Assembly (NCBI GenBank): GCA_964537995.1 | Contig: CAZICW010000002.1 | Coordinates: 1 to 64,000, forward strand | DNA from: JAFLUQ01 sp964537995 | Lineage (GTDB): Bacteria; Bacillota; Clostridia; UMGS1883 | DNA: 64,000 bases | Direction: 5' to 3' | Shown: positions 33,691 through 40,436 of the stretch, in pieces | Numbering within the stretch: the first letter of the stretch is position 1 | Layout: every line of letters begins with the position of its first letter | Translations under genes and position numbers: made by a program | The notes under the pieces: generated by a model | What the model was told of the DNA's origin: nothing | Databases searched by the model: none | Seen by the model: the letters and a program-made list of their open reading frames with translations, nothing else

Positions 33691-34341
33691 TTATTTGCTG
33701 AGCATGAATATCTGATTTGAATCTTCCATTGTTGAAATAACCATAAGCGTGTTGGGATCGGAATTGTCGAGATAAGCGATCATTCCCGAAAGGTCGCCGT
33801 CAAATACCGCAACGCCGTCGACTATTTCAAAGCTGCCGCCCTTTGCGACAGGCTCTTCCTCGCCTATATCGTATACAAGCGAAGCCTCGTTTTTATCCGA
33901 GTCAACATACAAATCAACCGCTTCAACGCCGAAGCTCGAAAGCGTTATGTACTTTGTATCGTTGAGAATAGCGTATGCGTTCCATGTGCCGTTGAGGGTC
34001 TCGGCATTAAGCTCTCTGTCTATTTCAACGCCGAATTTCTCTTCAACCGTCGTTATTACTTCCATAGCCTTTTCTTTTGCAAGATTGGCATCCTGAGGAA
34101 GCGCAACTATTTCATCATGAAGCTTGTCCTTTACTTCCTGCCCGATTTCAACGGCTTCGGCCTTAATCTTTTCGGCTTCGTCCGCAATTTTGTCTCCGAC
34201 CGCTTCGGCTTCGTCCTTAACCGTGTCAACAGCCTGCTCAACGTCACCTTCTACTTTTTTGACTTCTTCATCCGCACTCTGGCAGCCCGCCATAGCGAAA
34301 ATCATAGCGGCCGCAACTGTTAATGTAATAAATTTTTTCAT
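33691..34341 (-). CDS. Secreted lipoprotein with coiled-coil segment
   Basis: A 216-residue predicted lipoprotein: a lipobox FAMAGC ends the signal peptide near residue 20. Then comes a helical, alternating Val/Lys/Glu region (about 22-95, VKKVEGDVEQAVDTVKDEAE), which looks like an apolipoprotein/LEA-type amphipathic or coiled coil, and a compact C-terminal domain (about 110-216) with strands such as SLVYDIGEEEPVA and GVAVFDGDLSGMIAYL. I do not recognise the C-terminal domain. The start at 34341 is preferred over 34404, with AAAAGGAG at 8 bases. It heads a unit with a small membrane protein and yccF, has a roughly 310-base leader, and its promoter is fronted by a tandem repeat array. Confidence 0.82.
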   Translation of the reverse strand: MKKFITLTVAAAMIFAMAGCQSADEEVKKVEGDVEQAVDTVKDEAEAVGDKIADEAEKIKAEAVEIGQEVKDKLHDEIVALPQDANLAKEKAMEVITTVEEKFGVEIDRELNAETLNGTWNAYAILNDTKYITLSSFGVEAVDLYVDSDKNEASLVYDIGEEEPVAKGGSFEIVDGVAVFDGDLSGMIAYLDNSDPNTLMVISTMEDSNQIFMLSK

Positions 34342-34353
34342 GATTTTTACTCC

Positions 34354-34389
34354 TTTTGAATAAATTTTTCGTTTTGAATAAATTTTTGT
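34354..34389. repeat. 18-base tandem duplication at the lipoprotein ribosome site
   Basis: Two nearly identical copies of TTTTGAATAAATTTTTCG lie head to tail. On the minus strand, the downstream copy abuts the AAAAGGAG ribosome site of the lipoprotein gene. Confidence 0.8.
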
Positions 34390-34660
34390 TGACCGATTGC
34401 GCACACGCGCATTAATGACAGCATCGGCTTTAGTCGCTTCCGATACCGTTTACTTCGCAGCTGCGGGAGAAAACACCCCTTGAACCTGAATCGCGGCGCA
34501 AATTGTCGGCATTTGTCAAGTGTCAAAAATCATTGCCGCAATTTTTGCCCGCCTTTTTAGCCCTTTTTCCTCCTTTCAGGCTCGGCGTTCAAATCTCGGA
34601 AGCACTCCTTGGCGCTGCTCAGAAAAGGTATTGTAAAAACTTTACCTTTTATTTTACATT

Positions 34661-34689
34661 ATTTTATCATAGGTTGCAAAAAATGTCAA
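34661..34689 (-). promoter_or_regulatory. Promoter of the lipoprotein operon
   Basis: On the minus strand TTGACA (34684-34689), 17-base spacer, TAAAAT (34661-34666). It predicts a leader of about 310 bases (34342-34655) whose role I cannot assign; no known riboswitch pattern was recognised in it. Confidence 0.7.
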
Positions 34690-34727
34690 TATATTTTTTG
34701 TGTTTTTTTCAAATATTTGCAGAAAAA

Positions 34728-34880
34728 ATTCACGGAATTGATTCACGGAATTGANNNNNNNNNNNNNNNNNNNNNNNNNNNNNNNNNNNNNNNNNNNNNN
34801 NNNNNNNNNNNNNNNNNNNNNNNNNNNNNNNNNNNNNNNNNNNNNNNNNNNNNNATTCACGGAATTGATTCACGGAATTG
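34728..34880. repeat. 13-base tandem repeat array (ATTCACGGAATTG), partly unresolved
   Basis: Two copies (34728-34753) precede the scaffold gap and two identical copies (34855-34880) follow it, so the array runs into the gap from both sides and its true copy number is unknown. It lies between the antiporter stop codon and the -35 box of the lipoprotein promoter, about 38 bases upstream of the latter. Confidence 0.9.
34755..34854. other. Scaffold gap (100 N) inside the 13-base repeat
   Basis: Exactly 100 N flanked on both sides by the same 13-base unit. The gap is almost certainly caused by the repeat, and its real length is unknown. Confidence 0.95.
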
Positions 34881-34903
34881 AAAAGAATAAAAATTGCTCG
34901 CCT

Positions 34904-35824
34904 TTAAAATATAAAGCTCAGCACGGTATAAAGAACATACATAGTCAGCAGTACCGCACCCTGCGCGCGGAAGGTTTTTCCCTTGATCGCGGGCGGCAGC
35001 GTCAGTACGCACATCGCAACCACCGCAGCCGCCAAGTCACGGTAGATTTCCCTTCCCGCCGAAACGGGCGCAAGCGCCGCGGGAAGACCTGTTACAAGCA
35101 GCAGATTGAGAATGTTCGCGCCGATTATGTTTCCCAGTCCTATGGAGCCTTGCTTCTTGAGTACAGACGTAATTGTCGTCGTCAGCTCCGGCAGCGACGT
35201 ACCGAGAGCAATAAACGTAACGGCGATAACCTTTTGCGGAACGTGCATGGCCTCCGCAAGCAAAATTCCGTTATCGACCAAAATTCCGGAACCGATGTAG
35301 AGCGCGGCGGCGCCGAGAATAAGTCCGAAGCAGATAAGCTCGGGGCGCTCCTTTTTGTCGGCGCAGCCTTCATTTTCGCCTTCGGCTGCCGACGTGAGCG
35401 CGTATATTGCAAAAAGCGAAAGCAAAATAATTCCCAGTCCCACGCCGAGAGTTCCCGTTTTCATAACCGAAAACGCCGTAAAACAGGCGGCAAGGAGAAA
35501 GAAAAACAGCCGCTTAAAAATAACGCTCCGCTTCAGCCCCGACGACGGCAAACAGAGCGCCCCTATGCCGCCGATAAGACAGGAATTGCAGATTATCGAG
35601 CCGAGAGCGTTCCCGACAGCAATTTCTCCGTTTCCGCCGAAAGCGGCTGTCACGGAAACCACAACCTCCGGCAAGGTTGTGCCGATTGAAACAACCGTCG
35701 CGCCGATGACCAGAGGCGAAATTCCCAGCCTTGCCGCCAGCGCCGACGCGAAGCCGACAAAGGCGTCACCGCCGAGGACTATCATCAGCAGTCCGAGAAA
35801 AAACAAAAATATTATCGCCGTCAT
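34904..35824 (-). CDS. CaCA-family cation antiporter (Na+/Ca2+-type), paralog A
   Basis: A 306-residue membrane protein of about ten helices with the two alpha repeats of Ca/cation antiporters: SIGTTLPEVVVSVTAAFGG then GNALGSIICN, and ALGTSLPELTTTITSVLKK then GNIIGANILN. The acidic residue in each (TLPE, SLPE) binds the cation. It is divergent from a second CaCA gene at 36113. Sequence is only moderately like that neighbour, so it is an old paralog, not a recent copy. Its own start is 65 bases from the neighbour's promoter, too little room for the riboswitch on this side. The ion could be Ca2+ or Mn2+. Confidence 0.92.
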   Translation of the reverse strand: MTAIIFLFFLGLLMIVLGGDAFVGFASALAARLGISPLVIGATVVSIGTTLPEVVVSVTAAFGGNGEIAVGNALGSIICNSCLIGGIGALCLPSSGLKRSVIFKRLFFFLLAACFTAFSVMKTGTLGVGLGIILLSLFAIYALTSAAEGENEGCADKKERPELICFGLILGAAALYIGSGILVDNGILLAEAMHVPQKVIAVTFIALGTSLPELTTTITSVLKKQGSIGLGNIIGANILNLLLVTGLPAALAPVSAGREIYRDLAAAVVAMCVLTLPPAIKGKTFRAQGAVLLTMYVLYTVLSFIF

Positions 35825-35889
35825 ACGTCCACCTCCGCTTTCAGCATATTTCCTCCGAAAAAGAAAAATTCATTTTTTCCAAAAAAACT

Positions 35890-35918
35890 CTTGACAAAAT
35901 TTAAAGGCTGTTATATAA
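35890..35918 (+). promoter_or_regulatory. Promoter of the riboswitch-controlled antiporter
   Basis: TTGACA (35890-35895), 17-base spacer, TATAAT (35913-35918), about 10 bases upstream of the riboswitch. Confidence 0.85.
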
Positions 35919-35929
35919 TGTATATAAAT

Positions 35930-36079
35930 AAAGGGGAGTAGTTCACGCTGTGCGTGGAGCGTGCCGTCAGTACGGCGGAAGAGTTTCCGTCCGGAGCGCT
36001 TCGGAAGTAACAAGACTTTTATTGCAGAATATTTATGCCGCTTTTCGGTGAAGGTATACTGCAATAAGGGTCTTGTTTT
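35930..36079 (+). promoter_or_regulatory. yybP-ykoY (Mn2+) riboswitch with overlapping terminator
   Basis: The leader begins AAGGGGAGTAG (35930-35940) and ends AACAAGACTTTTATTG (36009-36024), the conserved halves of the yybP-ykoY manganese aptamer, with two GC hairpins in between. The 3' half CAAGACTTTTATTGCAG (36010-36026) is complementary to CTGCAATAAGGGTCTTG (36058-36074), followed by TTTTT, so it can instead form an intrinsic terminator. Binding of Mn2+ should hold the aptamer's last strand and prevent the terminator, giving an ON switch for the downstream antiporter. The metal is known from the family; the ON logic is inferred from the pairing. Confidence 0.9.
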
Positions 36080-36112
36080 TCAATACCCGCCCGAAATTAA
36101 GGAGGAAAAGAA

Positions 36113-37090
36113 ATGCAGATTCTGATTTCGTTTGTTTTGCTGGTTGTGGGCTTTGTGCTGCTGATTAAGGGCGCGGACGTCTTTGTTGACGGGGCGTCGG
36201 AGTTTGCAAGGAAGCAAAAAATTCCGCCCGTGATAATCGGGCTTACCATCGTCGCCATGGGGACAAGCCTTCCGGAGCTTGCCGTCAGCGTGTCGGCGGC
36301 GATTTCGGGAAACAACGGCATTGCCGCCGGAAATATCGTAGGCTCCAATATTTTCAATCTTCTGATGGTTGCCGGACTTTCCGCCGTATTTATAAAGCTT
36401 CCCGTTTCGGACAGCATCGTTAAAAAAGATTATCCCTTTATGACGGCGGCAACGCTGACTTTGCTGTGCCTGCTTTTCGACGGGGACAGCTTTTTCGGAG
36501 GAAGCAGCGTACTTTCGCGCGGCGACGGATTCGTGTTATTGATATTATTCGTAATTTTTTTAACCTATACCGTAAGCGGCGCTCTCCGTTCCCGTGCCGC
36601 CGCCGCGGACGAGCCCGCGCCGGAAAAAACCATGAGCGGTCTGAAATGCTTCCTCTGCATTGTTATAGGCGCGGCCGGAATAGCCCTCGGCGGCGATATG
36701 GTCGTTGACAGCGCGTCCGAGATAGCCGTTTCCTTCGGAATGAGCGACACCCTCGTGGGACTGACGATTGTCGCCCTCGGTACGTCGCTGCCGGAGCTTG
36801 TCACAAGTGTGGTTGCCGCCAAAAAAGGAGAAAGCGAAATTTCCCTCGGCAACGTAGTCGGCTCAAACGTCTTTAATATATGCTTTGTTCTCGGACTTTC
36901 GACCGCCATACATCCGATTGCCGTGAGCGGAGAAATCGTAATCGATACAATGCTGCTTTTGCTTGTATGCCTGATTTTCGCGGTTCCGATTATAAAAAAC
37001 AAAAGTCTCGGACGCGTGTCCGGAATTACGGCGGTACTTTGCTACGCCGCATATCTTTCGTATATAATCGCGCGGAATTATGCTCTTTAG
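36113..37090 (+). CDS. CaCA-family cation antiporter, paralog B (probable Mn2+/Ca2+ exporter)
   Basis: A 325-residue YrbG-like antiporter with about ten helices. Alpha repeat 1 is AMGTSLPELAVSVSAAISG then GNIVGSNIFN; alpha repeat 2 is ALGTSLPELVTSVVAAKKG then GNVVGSNVFN. These are nearly ideal CaCA sequences. A poorly conserved cytoplasmic loop (about 160-180) separates the halves. Control by the manganese riboswitch argues that it removes excess Mn2+ (or Ca2+) from the cytoplasm. Start at 36113 has AAGGAGG at 8 bases. Confidence 0.93.
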   Translation: MQILISFVLLVVGFVLLIKGADVFVDGASEFARKQKIPPVIIGLTIVAMGTSLPELAVSVSAAISGNNGIAAGNIVGSNIFNLLMVAGLSAVFIKLPVSDSIVKKDYPFMTAATLTLLCLLFDGDSFFGGSSVLSRGDGFVLLILFVIFLTYTVSGALRSRAAAADEPAPEKTMSGLKCFLCIVIGAAGIALGGDMVVDSASEIAVSFGMSDTLVGLTIVALGTSLPELVTSVVAAKKGESEISLGNVVGSNVFNICFVLGLSTAIHPIAVSGEIVIDTMLLLLVCLIFAVPIIKNKSLGRVSGITAVLCYAAYLSYIIARNYAL

Positions 37091-37116
37091 AAGCATTCGC
37101 GAGCGCGGCTTCGCCA

Positions 37117-37143
37117 AATACAATTTTTTCCGCAAATTGTATT
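37117..37143. promoter_or_regulatory. Inverted repeat overlapping the -35 box of the Wzz-like gene
   Basis: AATACAATTT (37117-37126) and AAATTGTATT (37134-37143) are perfect inverted copies with a 7-base spacer. The second copy shares its last two bases with TTGACA. There is no T-run, so an operator is more likely than a terminator for the antiporter. Confidence 0.55.
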
Positions 37144-37170
37144 GACAAAAAAAGCTTTGTGCTGTATAAT
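37142..37170 (+). promoter_or_regulatory. Promoter of the Wzz-like gene
   Basis: TTGACA (37142-37147), 17-base spacer, TATAAT (37165-37170). Confidence 0.85.
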
Positions 37171-37224
37171 AAACGGTAGCGACCGAAAAGGCGGCTTCCA
37201 ATCCGCCGAGAAGGAGGTTTACCC

Positions 37225-37926
37225 GTGAACAACAATGATAGAATAGATATTCTGAGCCTGATGTATGCCGTAAAAAGGCGGCTTGCGCTTGTGATTGCGG
37301 CCGCGGTTCTCGGAACCGCCGCAATGTTTGTCTATACCTTCTTTTTCGCGACGCCTATGTACAGAACCGAGGCTCTTGTGTATACAAGCAACAAGGTTAA
37401 ATACAGCTTCGGCAGCGATTCGACCGACCTTACCGACATAAACACCTCGTCTCAGCTTGTACCCATTTATCAGGCGATAATAAAAACCAATGCCGCGCTG
37501 ACAAAGGTTTCCGAGAGCTGCGGTCTCGGCTATTCCTCGGAGCAGATAGCCTCCATGATATCCACCGATCGGGTTGAGGATACGGCGATTATGCGTATAA
37601 TCGCGTCGTCTCCGTCCGCGGAGGAAAGCATGATTATCGCAAATTCCGTCGCTACGGTGGGAATCAGCGAAATAACGAAATATGTTCCGGGCAGCTCTGC
37701 TTATATAATCGACGAGGCGGAAAAGCCCGAAAAACCGTATTCGCCGTCGATGGTGAAAAATCTTTTGCTCGGCTTTTTTGTCGGAGCCGTGCTTTCGATT
37801 GCCGTAGTGGCGGTGCTTGAGCTTTTTGATACAAGGATACGGGCCGAAGAACAATTCTCCGAAATAATAAACGCTCCGGTACTGGGAGTTATCGGCAATG
37901 ACAGGTTGTCGGCAGGGATAAATTAA
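37225..37926 (+). CDS. Wzz/YveK-type polysaccharide chain-length regulator (CpsC-like)
   Basis: A 233-residue protein with two membrane helices (about 20-42 and 180-204) enclosing an extracytoplasmic helical domain, ending in a short cytoplasmic tail. The N-terminal DILSLMYAVKRRLALVI and the proline-rich KPEKPYSPSMVKNLLLGFFVGAV before the second helix are hallmarks of Wzz/CpsC proteins that set exopolysaccharide chain length and activate a BY-kinase. The start is GTG at 37225 behind AAGGAGG. Unusually, it stands alone: the expected CpsD kinase, phosphatase and polymerase genes are not adjacent. It has its own promoter, inverted repeat and terminator. Confidence 0.88.
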   Translation: MNNNDRIDILSLMYAVKRRLALVIAAAVLGTAAMFVYTFFFATPMYRTEALVYTSNKVKYSFGSDSTDLTDINTSSQLVPIYQAIIKTNAALTKVSESCGLGYSSEQIASMISTDRVEDTAIMRIIASSPSAEESMIIANSVATVGISEITKYVPGSSAYIIDEAEKPEKPYSPSMVKNLLLGFFVGAVLSIAVVAVLELFDTRIRAEEQFSEIINAPVLGVIGNDRLSAGIN

Positions 37927-37933
37927 AAAACTA

Positions 37934-37966
37934 AAGCTGCGACATTTTGCCGCAGCTTCCTTTTTT
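37934..37966 (+). terminator. Terminator of the Wzz-like gene
   Basis: AAGCTGCG and CGCAGCTT form an 8-base stem, followed by CC and six T. Confidence 0.9.
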
Positions 37967-38001
37967 CCGCAAAATTTTATAAAATTTTTTTGTTTAAGCG
38001 C

Positions 38002-38030
38002 TTGACTTCCTTCTCAAAATATGCTATTAT
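38002..38030 (+). promoter_or_regulatory. Promoter of tRNA-Pro
   Basis: TTGACT (38002-38007), 17-base spacer, TATTAT (38025-38030), 15 bases upstream of the tRNA. Confidence 0.75.
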
Positions 38031-38045
38031 GTTTAAGATGCTTTT

Positions 38046-38122
38046 CGGGGTGTAGCGCAGTTTGGTAGCGTGCTTGGTTCGGGACCAAGAGGCCACGGGT
38101 TCAAGTCCCGTCACTCCGACCA
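38046..38122 (+). tRNA. tRNA-Pro (anticodon CGG), CCA encoded
   Basis: A 77-base cloverleaf: acceptor stem CGGGGTG/CACTCCG (one G-T pair), D arm with AGTTTGGTAGC, anticodon stem CTTGG/CCAAG around TTCGGGA giving anticodon CGG, T arm GGGTTCAAGTCCC, discriminator A and encoded CCA. It reads codon CCG. Confidence 0.96.
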
Positions 38123-38125
38123 TAC

Positions 38126-38159
38126 CGCCGCGGACTTTATATTGTTCGCGGCGATTTTT
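38126..38159 (+). terminator. Terminator of tRNA-Pro
   Basis: CGCCGCG and CGCGGCG form a 7-base GC stem with a long loop, then A and five T. Confidence 0.75.
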
Positions 38160-38250
38160 ATGCCAAAATTTTTAACAAAATACCGCGGCAACCTCATATT
38201 CAAACATTTGCCCGCAATGTTTCCTTCGACTTTGTCGATAAGCTGTTATT

Positions 38251-39702
38251 TTATTTTAAATACTTTGACGCGCTTTCGGTAAATTCAAATTTCCCTCTGT
38301 CGGCATGGAAAATAAGCGTTGGCACGGCATTTATATGGAAATCCCGCATTGTGTCTTCGGAAAACAGCTCGGAAAAAATTTCCGCGGCTTCGGAGTTGTC
38401 CTCCTGCTCTTTTGCAAAAATAAATTTATCGTATATTTTATAAATGCTTTGTTCGTTGAGCTTTTGTTCGGAAAAACCGTTCAGGCGCACGACCTCCCTC
38501 GCGAGCCGGCGCACGGCGTCGGTAAGGTCTGTTTTGTTTGTCATTGCCTCCGCATAAACCGCAAGCAGTTTTTTCGCCAAATCCTCGGCTCCGCTTGAAC
38601 GGACGGAATTTCTCACGCTTTCACTGAGCAGTGAACGCTCCTCGGCGGACATATCGCGGATTTTTCGCATATAGCCGGCCATTTCCTCGGCGTTGTTAAA
38701 GGAAAAACCGTTCACTCCGTCCACGACCTGTCCGGCATTGAGCGGATCGGTGAGCTGAAGAACGGGAAGTCCGCCCGCCATTCCCTCCAGCATGGATATG
38801 GAGTTCGTATCGGAAAGAGACGCCGTGACATAAATGTCCCCCGCGGCAATATACGGCGGCATATCCTCATGCTCGACCCTGCCTGTAAAAATTACCTGCT
38901 TGTCTATTCCGAGTTCGGCGGCGGTCTGTTCAAGCTCCTCCCTCACAGGGCCGTCGCCTATAATTACCAGACGGAGCTTATCGTCGGGTCGAACCGCTTC
39001 ATGCCAGAAGCCCAAAAGCACGTCCACACTCTTTTCACGCCCCAGACGCCCGACAAAAACCGCCACGGTTTCGTCGTCGGCAATTCCAAGCTTTTTCTTG
39101 ATTGCCGCCCTTGCTTCGTCGGCAACGGCTTCCTTTGCGAATTCGTCCAGCTCGGCGGCGTTGTTTATAACGTGTACGGGCGTTTTTACGCCTATATCCC
39201 GGCAATATTCCTCAACCTTGCGGCTCGGCCCCGTTATCGCGTCGGCGTTGCCCGCGACATAGAGCAGATATTGCCGCGCCAGCTTTGTGGTCGGACGCGA
39301 CAGCGTTTTCGGAGCGATGTAATACACATACTCGTCGTACATCGTGTGCATTGTGTATATCATGGGCACATTCAAATATTTTGCCATTCTGATTCCGCTT
39401 TGACCTATGCTGAACTCGGTATGAATATGAATAATGTCCGGATTAAATTCCTTTATCAAATCGCGGCGGTGACGGCTTATCGGCGACGCGAGCGGATAGC
39501 CGTAAAGCCGCTTCACGCTCTTTATTCCCGGGCAGTGCAGGACGTTTTCGCCGTCGATGTAATGGTGGGCGCAGTCGGTGTCGCCCGTCACAATCAAGAC
39601 CTCATGTCCAAGAGAACGAAGTCCCTGCGCCAAAATTTTTATGTGCGTAATCACGCCGTTTATAAACGGTTCGTAGCACTCGGTGAACATAGCTATTTTC
39701 AT
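38251..39702 (-). CDS. GT4-family glycosyltransferase (diacylglycerol glucosyltransferase-like)
   Basis: A 483-residue GT-B glycosyltransferase. The N-terminal domain (TECYEPFINGVITHIKILAQGLRSLGHEV) and HIHTEFSIGQSG fit the acceptor half; the C-terminal half has FVGRLGREKSVDVLLGF and the nucleotide-sugar EX7E-type region SLSDTNSISMLEGMAGGLPV. Similar proteins (alpha-monoglucosyl-DAG synthase type) glucosylate membrane lipids. An extra C-terminal helical tail of about 85 residues follows the catalytic domain. The start follows the DUF4250 stop directly, with GGAGG inside the end of that gene. Specificity is inferred. Confidence 0.9.
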   Translation of the reverse strand: MKIAMFTECYEPFINGVITHIKILAQGLRSLGHEVLIVTGDTDCAHHYIDGENVLHCPGIKSVKRLYGYPLASPISRHRRDLIKEFNPDIIHIHTEFSIGQSGIRMAKYLNVPMIYTMHTMYDEYVYYIAPKTLSRPTTKLARQYLLYVAGNADAITGPSRKVEEYCRDIGVKTPVHVINNAAELDEFAKEAVADEARAAIKKKLGIADDETVAVFVGRLGREKSVDVLLGFWHEAVRPDDKLRLVIIGDGPVREELEQTAAELGIDKQVIFTGRVEHEDMPPYIAAGDIYVTASLSDTNSISMLEGMAGGLPVLQLTDPLNAGQVVDGVNGFSFNNAEEMAGYMRKIRDMSAEERSLLSESVRNSVRSSGAEDLAKKLLAVYAEAMTNKTDLTDAVRRLAREVVRLNGFSEQKLNEQSIYKIYDKFIFAKEQEDNSEAAEIFSELFSEDTMRDFHINAVPTLIFHADRGKFEFTESASKYLK

Positions 39703-39894
39703 TCAGTTTTCCTCCTTGCTTTTCACGAAGCTGTTAGACGAAGGGTCATAAACATAGCCCGCCGCAAGCATTTTCATTTTTATCTCCTCAAGCGGCTCAT
39801 CAAGGTCGTCGCAAAGAGCTTCCAGATTCGGGAAGCTGTCGCGCAGCTTCATATTCAGAACACTTAAAAGTATGTTCGGGTCGTTCGGAAGCAT
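39703..39894 (-). CDS. DUF4250 small protein
   Basis: A 63-residue protein with the DUF4250 pattern LPNDPNILLSVLNMKLRD, FPNLEALCDDLD, then AAGYVYDPSSNSFV. The layout resembles a small winged-helix-like fold, but function is unknown. It is translated immediately before the GT4 gene (no spacing) and has its own promoter and GGAGGG ribosome site. Confidence 0.9.
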   Translation of the reverse strand: MLPNDPNILLSVLNMKLRDSFPNLEALCDDLDEPLEEIKMKMLAAGYVYDPSSNSFVKSKEEN

Positions 39895-39936
39895 TGAGGT
39901 TCCCTCCTTAAACGTGTTTTTTATCCTTTGCTATAC

Positions 39937-39965
39937 ATATTACCACATTTGAGGGAAAAATGCAA
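39937..39965 (-). promoter_or_regulatory. Promoter of DUF4250-GT4 unit
   Basis: On the minus strand TTGCAT (39960-39965), 17-base spacer, TAATAT (39937-39942). Confidence 0.65.
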
Positions 39966-39983
39966 AGGTATTTTAAAAAAATG

Positions 39984-40012
39984 TTGATTTACGCAGAAGA
40001 ATGTAGTATAAT
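39984..40012 (+). promoter_or_regulatory. Promoter of zapA
   Basis: TTGATT (39984-39989), 17-base spacer, TATAAT (40007-40012). Confidence 0.7.
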
Positions 40013-40046
40013 AATGTCAGAATATCAGGGGTAAGGAGAGTTTGAT

Positions 40047-40436
40047 ATGGACGAAAGGGTTAAGACAGTTGTAAAAATAAACAATGCGGAATACACTATT
40101 TTAAGCAGCGCGCCCGAAGACTATGTCCGCAGCGTTTCGTACTATGTTGACAAAAAAATTCAGGAGCTTACAAGCCGCGATAGGCGGCTTTCCACCTCAA
40201 TGGCGGCGGTGCTTGCCTGCGTAAACATCACCGACGAGCTTTTTCAGGCGCGCAAGCAGAATGACGACCTGACCGCGAAAACAATATCCTTGGCAAACGA
40301 AGCGGGAGACGCAAAGCTGCGTTTGGATAAAAAAACCGCCGAAGCCACAAAGCTCAACAACGAAAATCAGGCTCTGCGCATAAACATCGCAAAGCTGGAA
40401 ACCGACCTCAAGCACGCAAAAAATGACAAAAAATAA
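40047..40436 (+). CDS. zapA: Cell division protein ZapA
   Basis: A 129-residue protein with the ZapA N-terminal domain (VKINNAEYTILSSAPEDYVRSVSYYVDKKI) and a C-terminal coiled coil (about 70-128). It bundles FtsZ filaments at midcell. The first ATG has AAGGAGAG upstream. Its end overlaps the U32 peptidase start by 14 bases, an arrangement that implies translational coupling. Confidence 0.92.
   Translation: MDERVKTVVKINNAEYTILSSAPEDYVRSVSYYVDKKIQELTSRDRRLSTSMAAVLACVNITDELFQARKQNDDLTAKTISLANEAGDAKLRLDKKTAEATKLNNENQALRINIAKLETDLKHAKNDKK

Noticed and set aside
34550..34640. Possible known riboswitch in the lipoprotein leader
   Set aside because: I compared it with the yybP-ykoY, c-di-GMP, cobalamin, SAM and TPP patterns I remember and found no match; only the long unassigned leader is reported.
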